NCBI GenBank assembly: GCA_963682175.1
Contig: OY821791.1
Coordinates: forward strand, 29,138,326 to 29,202,325
Length of the DNA stretch: 64,000 bases
Source: Triglochin maritima
Lineage: Eukaryota > Streptophyta > Magnoliopsida > Alismatales > Juncaginaceae
Direction: 5' to 3'
The notes below the pieces were generated by a model. It had not been told where the DNA came from. It saw nothing but the letters and a program-made list of their open reading frames with translations, and did not search any database. Below, piece by piece: positions 33,989-46,945 of the stretch (its first letter is position 1; each line of letters starts with the position of its first letter). The position numbers and the translations under genes were made by a program.

Positions 33989-34369
33989 TAATTTCTTTAT
34001 TATTTGGTAACAAATTATATTTATGTTTCTTTAATGTATGATTTTAATGTATTATTATATATCATTAACGATATTGATATCCATTTTTTATATCCGAACT
34101 ATATCTGATTCATATCCGTTTTGCGCGGATATGAATACACATTTTTTATATCCGTATATGATTTGTATTCATAATTGTATCCAAAATTGTAAATGGATAT
34201 GGATATACCCATATTTGTATCGTATTTGTACCATTTGTACCCTAATGGTGGCCTCGTTAAGCAGCCCCGTTACCATATTAGTCACATGCCCGACAATGGC
34301 TCCGATGCCCCGAGTGAAGAAAACCTCGCCAAATAAGATTATCATAAAAGCGTGCATACGGGTGTGTCT

Positions 34370-35022
34370 ACCCGGTCGAACCGGGAACCGATGGTTCAAC
34401 GGCAGGTTCAACTAAAAAACCGAGCGTCTAGTCGAACCGTTCTGAACCGGATTGAACCCGGTCTGACCGGGTCGGACCGTTTGGTTGGACCGGTTGGTCG
34501 GACCGGACATAAAAATATTTTAAATTTTCCTAAATTTTAAAATCAAAAAATATGATGGTTTTTTTCTTATTCTTACAAACAAAAATCCACCACCCACAAA
34601 CTCTTCTCTCCCTCACCAAATCCCTTCGTAAGTATGATGTCATGGATAATATTGAAGATTGATTTTGATTTTAGATTCTTAATCCAAATAATATTTTCTC
34701 TAATTCGTATTCAATCAAATTTGTTCTGTTAAGTAAAGATAGTAAACTTACTGAGTTAAGCAAATTGTGTCTGATATCATGAATTATATTTAACGTTTGG
34801 TGTGTATATATTAAATAATTTTACAAAAATCGGTTCAAATTGGTCCGACCACCGGTCCGACCGTTAATATTTATTCGGTCCGGTCCAACTTCGGGTCTCA
34901 AAAATCCTGATGTCATGCTGACGTCATCAACGGTCCGACCGTGGTTGGACCGTGGTTCGACCACATTGAACCAAAACCGAAGCTTTATCGGTTCGATGAC
35001 CGGTTCAGTTCTGAAAACCTTG
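34370..35022. mobile_element. Non-autonomous hAT derivative related to 29417-33543
   Basis: Its right part (ccgaccaccggtccgaccgt, atttattcggtcc, ending ctgaaaaccttg) matches the right end of the larger hAT element nearly base for base. Its left part has the same ggttggaccggttggtcgga block. No transposase lies between. The left terminus is degraded and no matching 8-bp flank was found. Confidence 0.7.
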
Positions 35023-35199
35023 AGTCTGGTTTTAAGGTAAACCTTTTGGAATTAAACTTGATATTCTTTTTAGTGGAAGTGGGAGAACTCATTTAATATA
35101 ATTTCTAAAAGTTGTGGAAGAGTTGGAACTCATGGAACTTTGGTTCTAGAAGTTATAAGCTTTTTGCAAGCCAATCAATCATCTAGAAATCATCTCAGG

Positions 35200-35683
35200 T
35201 AGGGGTGTAAACGGGTCGGGTACGGGTCGGGTATGCCCCTACCCGTACCCGTACCCGGCTAAATTAGCGGGTACGGGTACGGGTATATACCCGGCAAAAA
35301 ACATATATACCCGTACCTGACCCGTACCCGTTAAGTTAGCGGGTACGGGACGGGTAAACGGGTATAGCGGGTATAATATATAATATATAAAAATATAATA
35401 TATATTATATAAAATATATATTATATATAAAAAATATATAATATATAACATATAAAATATTAAAAAAATATTATATATAATATAATATATCTTAACGGGT
35501 ATACGGGTAAACGGGTACGGGTAATGCGTATACCCGTACCCGACCCGTTTATTAACCGGGTAAACGGGTACGGGTATACGGGTTTGAATTTTTAAACGGG
35601 TATGGATTTTTGTACCCATACCCGTACCCGCCCGGAGCGGGTGACCGGGTATACGGGTATTACCCGCCCCGTTTACACCCGTA
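35200..35683. mobile_element. hAT-type MITE built of TACCCG repeats
   Basis: Terminal inverted repeats TAGGGGTGTAAACGGG (35200-35215) and its complement at 35668-35683 (one mismatch). Flanks ATCTCAGG (35192-35199) and ATCTGAGG (35684-35691) match at 7 of 8 bases, a hAT-type duplication. The interior is cgggtacgggta and its complement on both arms around an AT-only centre (35370-35490), so the whole can fold back. The long minus frame across it is an artefact. Confidence 0.8.
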
Positions 35684-35691
35684 ATCTGAGG

Positions 35692-36426
35692 TACTTCACC
35701 TCCTTTAGTTTTTCCACAAACCAATTAATCACCTAGAACTTAACTTAGGAAAATTAACTATAAACTTAAAGAGTGTGATTGCACGAACTCAACTTGAAGA
35801 GAGGAAATTGACTTGCAGAATGATTTTCTGGTGATTGGTTTGCAGAAAACTTAAAATAATTATGAAAACTAAGTCAATTGAGTTCCAAATCCTTATATAA
35901 TTGCATTGTGAGCGACTTCCCTCACTTCCGTTCTAAATCTCAAGGAAGTCATGAAATTGAATTCTAAATTGCCCACAATTTTCTAAAGTTGTGATAAATT
36001 TGCAGGAGGTCGTGGAAAATACACAAAATCTATGATATTCTTAGAAATCATAGTGTAAGTGGGGAAAATCATTCACAGTGCAATTTTATAAAGATTTTAA
36101 ACTCACATAACTTAGTTCCCAGGATTATTTTACGTTTTCTTGTAAACCAATCACGAGAATGTTATTCTAAAAATCAGTTCTTTTGTTTACATATTGTTTT
36201 CCTACGAACTAATCACACGTTGATCACAAGACATTTTCTCTGGAAACTATTATCTTTTCCTAACAAATAAATTTATATTTCAAATAACTTCCCCAGCTTC
36301 CACTCCATATCACGAAGAATTTATAAAACTAGAATTCCAAGAATTCATAAATCAATAGAACTCTAATCACAAAACCTAACATTTTATGTGAAAATCATTA
36401 TCTTATCCTAAAATAAATAAATAAAT
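35692..36426. other. Intergenic, AT-rich
   Basis: No gene or transposon recognised. Confidence 0.5.
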
Positions 36427-37890
36427 TGTTATAAAACAAATAATCCAAAGAAGAAAAGATTTGAAAGGGGAGAGATATGTATTTCATTTTTCTTATCTCT
36501 ACAAATGTGTATAATACCTCATATATATAGGATGATGATGTGGTAGAGGTTACAACCAAATAAATTGAATTACACTATATTAACAAGAGTAAAAATCTAC
36601 TTGAATGGTGGGGGTTAAGGAAGGAGAATCATTCATAAGACATTTGAATTTCATAACACTCCCTCTTGAATAATCACCTTTATACACTAGGGATGTTGAC
36701 TCGTTAAAAACCTTACCAAGAAAACCCCGATGGGATAAAAACTTGGTGAAAGAAAAAATAGTGCAGTGTGTATGATGCTCCCCTCACTTCAACATACACT
36801 CTTCGAATGACAGACACCAATTTTGAAGACAAGCTTCTCAAAGACTTTGGTGGGCAATGACTTTGTAAATAAATATGCCAAATTCTCGCTTGATTGGAGC
36901 TGATAAGTTTCACTTGATTGGTCTGCCTATTAAAAACCTTTAACCAATAAATCATTTTAGGACAAAAATTGGAAAAGGAAAAAACAGTGCAACTACAAGC
37001 CTTCCGGGCTTTATCTTTCAGGGATATTCGTCCTTCAGGGACGATAAATACACATCCACTCCGCATGATTCGTAGTTTACCAAACTTACAAATATATTTT
37101 ACAAAGTTCTTAAACACAAAAGTGCATGAGGATTCAATAAACAAATACCTCACAGTTTAACGGATTTAATGAATATTTACTATATTTCACTTAGATAATA
37201 GGATTGTGAAATGTGTTTGCGCATTTTTTTCTCAAATGATATACTGAGAGTAACACACTGGGTAACTTTTGCAAAATATGAATATGTTACCTCAAAAGAT
37301 ATTACTTATGGACAATTTAAAGATGTCTCATATTTATATTGATGTCATAACAATATGAGAATGTAAGAATCAATAACTGATTCACCAACTTGCATAAAGT
37401 TGTAATGACTCAACATAATGACACCAAATAGTTTGTGATAATAATTGATGTGTATTGGACATATAGGAAACATCACTAATATAAATCTTTGCCTGACTAG
37501 CAATTGGTAGATCTTTGAATGTCATCTAAATGTTTTCAAAAAAAATATTTACTGTGAACATGATAAGGAACGTCAGATCCAATAAGAATTGGATCTTTGT
37601 CGATATACAATAAATGTCATTTGTTAATGTTCTTTTAAGGTGAGCATTTAATAGAATATTTTTCTTCAATATTCCATTTCTACATTTGAATCATTGTACC
37701 AATTCTCTTTCCGAGAATGTTTGAACTTCAGTCGAAAAATAATTGGTTTATCTCTAGTCATTTATTTTAAAATCTGTCATTTAAATATTTCACGTGTTTT
37801 CAAAAACTATGTTGGAGGTCCTATGCCATCAAGTCGTATGCATATAATAAATAATAGTAAATTTTGTTATTGGGTGAAACATATGGACGA

Positions 37891-39429
37891 TGATAGACAT
37901 CATATCATGCATATAATTGTGTCTTATATCCTTTATTCTTAACCTAAGAAATGCTACGTAACGATTTTTATGTTTAAGTTTCAGGAATAAAACAAGTGAG
38001 AATAAGTGACACAAAAGGACCAAAAAGTAAGAAAAAAGATTGAATTGCAAGACTTATGGACTGAGATGCAAGAGAGAAGGACCCGGATGTAAACCAAAAG
38101 GACCAATGAGCAAATCAAAAAACTCCACACCATCATGAAGAGTATTTTGACAATTAGATCTGGGCCTAAACAACTAAATTGGGTTTACTAAACATGAAGA
38201 AATCAAGCCAGAATCAAGCCACTTAAAACCATACCCGATCAAGCCCATCCAGACCGTCAATTGGTTGTCCCAAACTGCCAATTGGCGGTCCATTTGACCC
38301 CAAATGACACATGCTTCAGTCGGGTGTTAGATTATGTTGTATTTAGTCCATATATGATATGCGTGTTAGTTCCATACCGGGGGATTGTCCCCGATTACCT
38401 TTTTTCATGCCTAAAAATAGAACTCTTCATTGTCCTTTGTATTTACTCATTGCTTGGTGACATTCTTTCTACTTAGATTAAGTCTTGGAGCAAAACTCAA
38501 GTGGAGAAGAATGTTACTTGTAATGTGAGTCATGTCAATAAAATAATTTTATTAGTTAGTTTTATATTGTCTCTTTCAATTCTTGCATGCTTAGTTTAAT
38601 TTTGTTTTATCTTCTTTTCTTAATGAGTAGTGAGTAGTTTCATCCCCTTTTGGGGGGTGGAGATGTTGTACATATATGTCGTAAAGTTTGGATGTTTGAT
38701 GTTTTTTTATTGTGTAGACTTGCATGTTTGTATGTTCATTGGGGGTATTTTAATCATCTACATATTGGGGGATTTTTGATGAGTTTTGCCATAAGAATTA
38801 GACACTTCTCATGCTTAGTTTCCTCGTGTTTATTGACTGAAATTTCCTATTGAATATGCTACATGTTAGTTAAGTGTTTGTATTTGTGGTTGCTTGCTTG
38901 ATTGATTGAAGAAACTTTGTTTTGATGAGTTTTGTCATAACATTTAGACACCTCTCATGCTTAGTTTTGTTCTTCACACGAGTTTATGGTTTTTGATGAG
39001 TCTTGTCATGTCTTTAGACGCTTATCATGCCGAGCCTATCTTATGATAATCAAGTAGTAATTGCCGATACGTTGTGAATGGATTAATAGGTTTTGTCACA
39101 TCTTTGGATACTTCCTATGCATGAAAACACACACACGACACACACACATACATGCCTACATGCATCATTCATCACTTATTTCACTTCATATGTGCACACA
39201 CTCCACCCCTTAGGGGTTTCTCTTCCTGATTTCCAATCTTTAGTTCTTTTCTTTCGCATTTCTTACTTACCAGTTCAGTGTAGTTTAGCTTAGCATAATC
39301 AAATCTATTTCCCTTTTTTGTCACTTGATTTCTGATAAACCAGAGACTACTTACCTCCTTGTGGATCGACTCGTTCTTGCCACCGCTTCATCGTGGTCGT
39401 GCACTTGCGGTTATTAAAACATTTAAACA
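37891..39429 (+). mobile_element. Solo LTR, family A, inside the Copia element
   Basis: 1,539 bp starting TGATAGACATCAT and ending TTTAAACA, collinear with 7708-9242. Family D Copia sequence lies on both sides. The flanking five bases are GACGA and GATGG, which differ by two transitions, so the target duplication is decayed or my end call is off by a few bases. Confidence 0.82.
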
Positions 39430-40476
39430 GATGGCTAAAATCAACTTCATATCATTCTTCAGGATGACTTTAATTGAAGATGTTATATGCACACCTTACT
39501 TATTTCTTCATATAGTGATCTTTGTATAGTGCATCTTTTGATTCTTGTTATAAGACACTTTGTCATCTTTGTCCTTCAAGGACTCTCACATAAGTATCAA
39601 TATTAAGTGACTTTTAAAGTCACAACATATCTTATATGCATATTATATTGATCATGTAACAGAACGTATTATCGATATTACGAGAGAATGAGTAACATCA
39701 CGATGGATGTTGGGACCTACGAATACCTTTATATTACTTCTTGCTTTATAATGTATCACATTGTTATTGTGATTTCTATTTGTATTCTTCAGGGATATAG
39801 TTTCAGAAATCAGGACTAGAGGTCCAAATAATATATTTATTCAGCGAGTTTATTCTATATTGTTCGTCTTCTTTTATCAAACACGAATGCTTCTGGTATT
39901 CTTATAATATCATAGGTTTTGGATCCAATTTTTCTCTTGATATAGCATGCTATTAAGAAGGCGAATGAATTGTGGACAATAATTTTAATAATTATTTAAT
40001 ATCTCTCGTATCAACATATATAGTTGATTGCAAGTTTTACGTCAATAATAATCAAATCCTCATCATTTCCCAAAACTTTAGAAGTTGACCGTTCTGTATC
40101 CCTGTAATTTCTTTAATCTTTTGTTTAGCAATTGCGTTTATTTTTACGAGTTTATATTCTTCAGGAATAACCTCTTCAGAAGGTACAACAAAAGTGACTA
40201 ACTTTTATTTCATTTCCACAAATAATATATGTTATGGTCCACGTTTCTGGCATTGGTTCGTAAGGCATTTTAACTGTTGAAAACTCAAAAGGATATGTTT
40301 TGGTTTCATATATTTCACGAGGTACATACCACTCACGTACCTCTGTTTCACGCTCCACCAAGTCCGATCTGCAAATCGATCATTCCACCAAGTCGATCAA
40401 CGAGTCGAGAAAATTTTCCCACGATCAACATCTTCAATATATAGGTTAAGCTAGAAGCATGATCGTGTTGATAACG

Positions 40477-40711
40477 TGTTATAAAACAAATAATCTAAAG
40501 AAGAAAATATTTGGGAGGAGAGAGATATGTATTTCCTTTTTCTTGTCTCTACAAATGTGTGCAATAACCTCGTATATATAGAATGAGAATGTAGTAAGAG
40601 TTACAACCAGATAAATAGCATTACATTATATTAATAAGAGTAAAATACTATTTGAACGGTGGGACTAAAAATCTATTTGAACCAACCATAAAAAATTTGG
40701 ATTTCATCGAT
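40477..40711 (-). mobile_element. 5' LTR of family D Copia, next to the PDH gene
   Basis: Matches 36427-36658 through most of its length; the match fades at atttcat near 40705. On minus the LTR ends TTTTATAACA at 40477, followed by CGTTATCAACACGATC as the putative primer site, whose tRNA I do not identify. It ends ~145 bp before the ATG at 40856. Confidence 0.75.
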
Positions 40712-40855
40712 TATACGAAAACCCAACCAAAAAGCCACCTACACTTCCTTCCTCCTCCCTCGTTTCCTCCGCCCCATCTTTCCCTCTCCACAAATTCCTT
40801 AAAACAAAACCACACCACCACTCCTCCAATTCAAGCAGAGCAGAGCAGAGCAGAG

Positions 40856-43800
40856 ATGGCATTGTCTTTGTCATTGTCTTCCCACCTCCTCTGTCCCCAA
40901 CCCATCGCCTCCATTCCAAAACCCTCCTCCCTCCACTTCCTCCCTCTTCTCTCCGCCAAACCCAACAACCACAGATCTAATGTCGTCTCCTGCCTTCGCC
41001 CCGTCACAGCTCTCGCATCCGATCTCAACCTCCGCCACCAATCCTCTCCTTCTTCACAGGTAAATACTTTCTTTCAAATATTATCTTTTCTTTTGTTGGG
41101 TAAATCCTTGGAAAAAAAATTCTTCCCTTTTGTTGGGTGAACCTTGAAAAGTAAAAACTTTTTTTTTTTGGAATCCTTGAAAATATGATTTTTTTTCTTC
41201 TTCTGTTGGGTAGTCTTCAAATCCTTAAAAATATGATTTTTTTCTTCTTCTTTCTGTTGGGTAAATCTTGGAATCCTTGAAAAAACCAATTTTTTCTATT
41301 GGGTAGTTCTCCAAATCCTTAAAAAAAATTCTCTGTTGGGTAAATCTTGGAATCCTTGAAAAAACCAATATTTTCTGTTGGGTAGTTCTCCAAATCCTTA
41401 AAAATATGATTGTTTTTCTGTTGGGTAAATCTTCGAATCCTTGAAAAGCCTTTTTTCTTCATCTTCTGTTGGGTAGATGTTGGAATCCGGAAAGATCAAA
41501 TCTTTACTGTTGTGTAAACCTTGGAATCCTTGAAAACCGAAGTTCACTTTATTTTCCGTTGAGTTGGGTTGGGTTCACCTAAGAATCGGATATCTTTCGT
41601 TGGGTAGCTCTTCAAATCCAAACAGCAAAATTTGATTATTTTGTTGGGTAAAACCTAAAACCTCATAATCCTTAGAAATCCTCAAAAATGTCTTTTGGTT
41701 TGGTGCCTTGCAAAGTCCTCAAAATTAAATATTTTCTATAGGGTACACTTCAAACTTAAAATTGATGGTATATTAGGTGCCTTCTGGACCTCTTAAAATG
41801 CTTAAGCTTGTTTGCGGTTTGTCTCTCAAATTTCTCAAAAACCAAATTGATTTTGTTGGTTACTTTTCGATACGCTTGAAATTTGTTATGGTATATTGAC
41901 TCCATTGTGTGGCTTAGTCCCACGTCAGCTATAAAGGATGCTCGTAGTTTCTCTAGAAACTAGCTTTGTTACTTTCAAATTTCCCTAAAACTAAAATGTT
42001 TTGGTACCATTTCAACTTGTTTAAATTCCTATCTGAATTCAAATTTGTCTGCTGTGTCGGGTAAAAAAATCATGTTGTCCCATGCTTTAAGTGCCAATAT
42101 TTCCTTGTTGGACTTTAGCAATCAGAACATTTAAATTTAATTATTCCCGAAGTCTATAAAATCAAAATGCTTCGAAGTGAAGATCATTATATTGTTGGTA
42201 AACTCCTAAACCGTTGCAACAGTTCCTTTATGTTAAAAATTCGAACTTGTTTGTTTGGTCCAGATTGTTTCAAGGGAAGAAGGGCTGGAACTGTTCGAGG
42301 ACATGGTCCTAGGCCGCAGCTTCGAGGATATGTGCGCACAAATGTACTACCGAGGCAAGATGTTCGGATTCGTTCATCTCTACAATGGACAAGAGGCCGT
42401 TTCCACTGGTTTCATCAAGCAACTGAAGCAAGAGGACAGTGTGGTGTCTACCTATCGCGATCATGTCCACGCTTTGAGCAAAGGTGTCCCGGCTCGTGCG
42501 GTGATGGCTGAGTTGTTTGGGAAGGCCACGGGTTGCTGCCGAGGGCAGGGTGGATCGATGCACATGTTCTCCAAGGAGCACAATGTGCTCGGTGGGTTTG
42601 CTTTTATCGGGGAAGGCATTCCGGTGGCAACTGGGGCAGCCTTCACCTCCAAGTATAAGAGAGAGGTTTTGAAACAGCAGGATTGTGATCACGTCACTCT
42701 CGCATTCTTCGGGGATGGAACGTGCAACAATGGACAATTTTTTGAGTGTTTGAACATGGCCGCCTTGTGGAAGCTGCCAATAGTGTTTGTAGTGGAGAAT
42801 AATTTGTGGGCTATTGGAATGTCCCACCTCAGGGCGACTTCGGATCCTGAAATCTGGAAGAAGGGGCCTGCATTTGGGATGCCTGGGGTTCATGTTGATG
42901 GGATGGATGTGCTCAAGGTGAGAGAGGTAGCAAAGGAAGCTGTTGAGAGGGCGAGGAGGGGAGAGGGCCCTACGCTAGTGGAGTGTGAGACATATCGGTT
43001 CAGAGGACATTCACTTGCTGACCCTGATGAGCTCCGCAACCCTGGTGAGTTCTCGGCCTCACTCTTTGGCTTGTTTAACATTAATTTTTAGATTGCTTAT
43101 TGTGATATTGTAGTAGATGTTCTTCATGGAACCTTTTTTTTGGTTACTGGTTTTAATTTAGCTAATTACCAACCCAGAAATTTATCTTCATGAAGTTCTG
43201 AAACTGTGTAAACTGAGTCAATCCATGTGATCTTACCAGATGATCTGTCAGAATTATTTTTAAAAAATACTCAATTACTTTTTCCAAATTAGAACACTTC
43301 AGAAGGATAATTGCTTCTTTCAACATTTATTATGAATGAACTAAAATAAGCCAAACCATTGAAATAAATCTCCTTGAAGAAATTCTGTAATGGATGAAAA
43401 AAGAGAGTAAGATAAGGGTACTAAAAAAGTATCGAAATGAAAGAGATTTTTACGAAGTTTTGCTTTCTACCAATTTCAAGATCAAGTTTTGATATTAATT
43501 TGGACATGTATTGTTGTATGATCGATAAAACCTTACAGATCAGAAACAGTAGTTGTGCACTACTGTTTACCCATAAACAGTAGTGCACAACTAAAACCTC
43601 AGGGACTTTCAAGGAACTGAATTTGTCATGGTTAGCTTTCATGATGAGTGATGCAGTGATAACATTTTTAGATCTTTGCGTACATTTAAGTCAAAGAAGT
43701 CTTTATGAGCAAAGCAAGATGTGAAACTAAATCCATTAGGGGGAGGAAAGTGAGTTTGGTGGATTTGTTGACACTGTCATTATTAATCAGGTTCCTTCAT

Positions 43801-44647
43801 GTCTTGAATCACTCTATATTATATAAACCTTTTCCGTTAAATTTCAGTTGATTCTTACGCAGCAATTCCTCTTAAAACAATATACATTCTAAAGCTCCCA
43901 CGTTATTCTGTTATTCCCACCTTTCAAAAGTCCTCCCCACTTTTGTAGTCCTTGGCTATGCTTGTTCATATATTGCTGTTTGATTTGGATTCGCATCGTT
44001 GCATTATGATTGAAGATTAAAGCAATTGGATGAGGCTGTCAGACAATTATATACGTGTTAATGTTATACCCAAGAGTCATTACTCTTCAAACCTGATTGA
44101 AACATAGGAATCATATGACCCCAGTGACCAAGTTATTAGTGGCTTCAATCCTTAGTTTTTGTTCGATGTCCATTGAAACACGAATTTCTTTTGATGCTGG
44201 TTTTTGTCGTCAATCTGCACTTACAAACACGTAAAAAAATTCCATCATTTTCTAACATGAAGTTTTTTTAAAATAATTTTATTTTCTTGTGATATTACAT
44301 CTACACAAAGTTGAAAGTGTTGATGACTGGTAATGATTTAACTGTTAATTTGATTGTATGAGTTTATAGATGAGAAAGCTCATTATGCTGCACGAGATCC
44401 AATCGTTGCATTGAAAAAGTACCTGATCGAGCAAAATGTTGCTACTGAAGCCGAACTAAAGACCATCGAGAAGAAGATCGATGGCATAATTGAAGATGCT
44501 GTGGAATTCGCGGATGCGAGCCCGTTTCCCCCTCGCAGTCAGTTACTGGAAAACGTTTTCATCGATCCTAAAGGTTTTGGGATCGGTCCTGATGGTAAGT
44601 ATCGGTGCGAGGATCCTGGTTTCACACAAGGGACTGCTCAAGTGTGA
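40856..44647 (+). CDS. PDH-E1 ALPHA: Pyruvate dehydrogenase E1 alpha subunit, chloroplastic
   Basis: E1-alpha pairs with E1-beta to decarboxylate pyruvate with thiamine diphosphate in the plastid pyruvate dehydrogenase complex, giving acetyl-CoA for fatty-acid synthesis. Exons 40856-41059, 42264-43044, 44370-44647 join in phase into 420 residues. Residues 1-68 (exon 1) are Ser/Pro-rich and basic, a chloroplast transit peptide. The thiamine-diphosphate motif GDG (218-220) to NN (247-248) is intact. Conserved blocks include [50 protein letters not shown] and [17 protein letters not shown]; the C-terminus is [20 protein letters not shown]. The plastid form is called from these blocks. The start fits exon 1 and a C/A-rich leader. 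A Copia LTR occupies the proximal 5' flank, and no TATA box is seen. Confidence 0.95.
41090..41650 (+). repeat. Imperfect minisatellite in PDH intron 1
   Basis: About ten variants of ttctgttgggtaaatcttgg followed by aatccttgaaaa and a T-rich run, ~45-65 bases each. They produce a lysine-rich artefact frame on minus. Confidence 0.85.
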
Positions 44648-45190
44648 CAAAGCAAACACGTCGACTACTTGACTTTGTTAGGCACATATTGATTTGGGCA
44701 ATGACAAAATATCCTCATCTTCATCTTCATCTGGGGATTGATATTCTAGTAGTGTGGTTTATGTTTTCCATTATTTTTGGATTGTTTCCTCAGTTTGATC
44801 TTGTTTTCTTTGAGTAAGATTGTAGCGTAATATTTTCCTCTTCTGTGTTGTCATTAGTAAGATTGAAATATGGGATTACACTAAATAATGGTTGGTGGTG
44901 TTTGGAATTAAATTAGTTTCGATTATGTATTTTTCAGCCTTTGTGGTAGAACCGTAGAAGACTAGAAAGTGGTTTATTATATCCACAGGCAGGTTAACTG
45001 ACAATTATGATAGTTTATTATCCAAAAACTATCAATTATGATAGTTTAACTGAACAATTTTGAGGCAACAATTCAAAATCTCTCCTGCTTGGAATTTAGA
45101 GATAGAACCCCTGTGGCTCTCTCTCTCTCTCTCTAGATTCTACTTCTAGTACTCGTACCTCATCTGGATCACAACAATCTTCAAATTACT
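44648..45190 (+). other. PDH 3' UTR and short intergenic
   Basis: Likely 3' UTR for the first ~200 bases. A (CT)n microsatellite lies at ~45114-45134. No other gene. Confidence 0.5.
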
Positions 45191-45196
45191 CTAGAA

Positions 45197-46945
45197 ATGG
45201 ATTCTTTTCAATGGAGTTGCTATGATGATTTTTGCAATTTCTGTAAGAATATTGGACTTGGAACCTTTAATAACCAAAAGGCCGAAGAATTTCTAAATAT
45301 AATTAGAGCATCCCAAAATCTCCACAGCATTGATCTCTAAGAAATGAGACTTAGGACTTTAACTCGCCTTGCTAATTACTATGGTAAGGAAATAATTCTT
45401 TTATGGATATTATTACATGGAATATTTGTGGATTGGGGACTTGTAAAAAGCGTTGGAATATTTGTGGATATTATTACATGGAATATTTGGGAAATAATAT
45501 TTGTGGATATTATTACATGGAGTATTTGTGGATTGTGGTCCAAGGAAATATCACTTATTCTCAAACTATGTTAATAAGTGAAATAACTAACCACTTCTCT
45601 CAACTTTTCAACGCTGAAAAGGGATTCAAAGTCCCAATTGAGTGGGACATTATCATCAACGAAAAAATTCAGCATCCAGATCACCTTACACAGGACTTCT
45701 CGGTTATTGAAATTAAGGATGCAACCTTTGTCCTTCCGCCAAGCAAATCACCATGACCAGATAGTTACATTCTTAATTCTACCAACAATTTTAGTATAAC
45801 ATCAAAGATCATATTATAAACATGTTTACTCGATTCCAACAAGGCCTCATGTCACATTGAAAATTTGTGGGCTTCAACCAAGTTTTTATAGCTCTCAACC
45901 CAAAAAAAAAAAGGGTTTGAGTCGACGCTCAAGAATTTTCGACTTATTTCGCTTCTGAACATCTTATACAAAATTCTAGCTAAAACACTTGCATCTAGGC
46001 TTTCAAAAGTTTGAATGAGACAATCCATAAAAACACAATCATGGACACTGTGGTGGCGTCCCATGAAGTGGTACATCATCTCCAATCTGTCAAAAAGAGT
46101 GGCCTTATCTTGAAATTGGATTTTGAGAAGGGTTTTGGTAAAATTTATTGAGATTTTCTAATTGGACGTCGACATACTTCATGTCCTAAACTTACAATTT
46201 GCGGATGACACCATATTATTCCTAGAGTCCTCACTAAACAACATTATAAACCTCAAGAGGATTCTAGTTATCTTTGAGACTCTTTCTGGACTTAGAATTA
46301 GCTATGACAAATCGTCTCAGTGTGAGACCGCGGAAAACAAAATTCTTACAAGAGATGTTCTCAATTAGCAGGAAGATCCCAACAAATCATATATGTGTGT
46401 TGTGTGGGCTTGAAAATGTATCAATCGAACACCTTTTCTTTCATTGTGAATTAGCCAAGGTTTTTTTGGGGATAGAAATAGTACATCAACTTAAACATTG
46501 CTCGGGGCAATAACTTAAATTTTAGAAGCTTGGTACATGATCACCTTGATTTAAGGACTTCAGAATGGGTCTCCTTAATTAACACCTTGAATTAGTGCCT
46601 TTGGAACAAATGAAATAATAGAATCTTGAGACAAACATCAACTACGAACAATTTGCTACTTCATAATTACTTTGATTTATTTGAACTATGGACAAACACA
46701 TTCAAGAGATAGGTACAAAGGACCAGTGCGATCAAGAGAGCCTGAACCCTTGCATGGCTATAGATGCGATTGCTTATGGATTGAGCCCCCCATCACTTGT
46801 CTTGATCTGCAACTGTTGGAGTCTTTTGTTGTTTGAACTCCTTAAGATTTACTACTATTTTGTATGTGGGATTTGCCCAAGCTTTGGTTCATAGCAATGG
46901 GTTTTAATATCAATGCAATATACTCATTTTTTAAAAAAAAACAAA
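45197..46945 (+). pseudogene. LINE (L1-type) retrotransposon remnant
   Basis: Pieces of a non-LTR retrotransposon in order but in several frames. Endonuclease start (DIITWNICGLG) at ~45405. The linker before the RT (FSVIEIKDATFVLPPSKSP) is at ~45700. RT parts: KTLASRLS-like at ~45985, VVHHLQSVKKSGLILKLDFE at ~46065, and FADDTILFLESSLNNI with the catalytic ADD at ~46198. The zf-RVT domain (CVLCGLENVSIEHLFFHC) is at ~46396-46449. A short A-run (46932-46943) may be the tail. Most of the endonuclease and the middle of the RT are deleted. A ~40-60-bp unit (ggatattattacatggaata) is repeated in the endonuclease part. Confidence 0.85.

Larger units (their letters stand above)
36427..40711 (-). mobile_element. 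Family D Copia element, degenerate, minus strand
   Basis: Two direct repeats of ~232-235 bp bound it (36427-36658 and 40477-40711), both starting tgttataaaacaaataatc. On minus, the 3' LTR at 36658 is preceded by the purine tract TTCAAGAGGGAG (36670-36659). Just upstream is the end of a Copia RNase H: ENLAYLFTKSLPTKVFEKLV at 36888 leftward. A decayed reverse-transcriptase patch (CPYVF-like, then FTIIYYMHTT) lies at ~37780-37890, where a family A LTR has been inserted. The rest is too degraded to translate. LTR-flank target duplications are not clear. Confidence 0.75.

Noticed and set aside
35239..35724. A 161-codon minus-strand frame rich in Tyr, Pro, Gly and Ile
   Set aside because: It is a direct readout of the cgggta repeats and AT core of a MITE and has no domain.
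41074..41289. A Lys-rich minus-strand frame inside PDH intron 1
   Set aside because: It is a translation of the intronic minisatellite.
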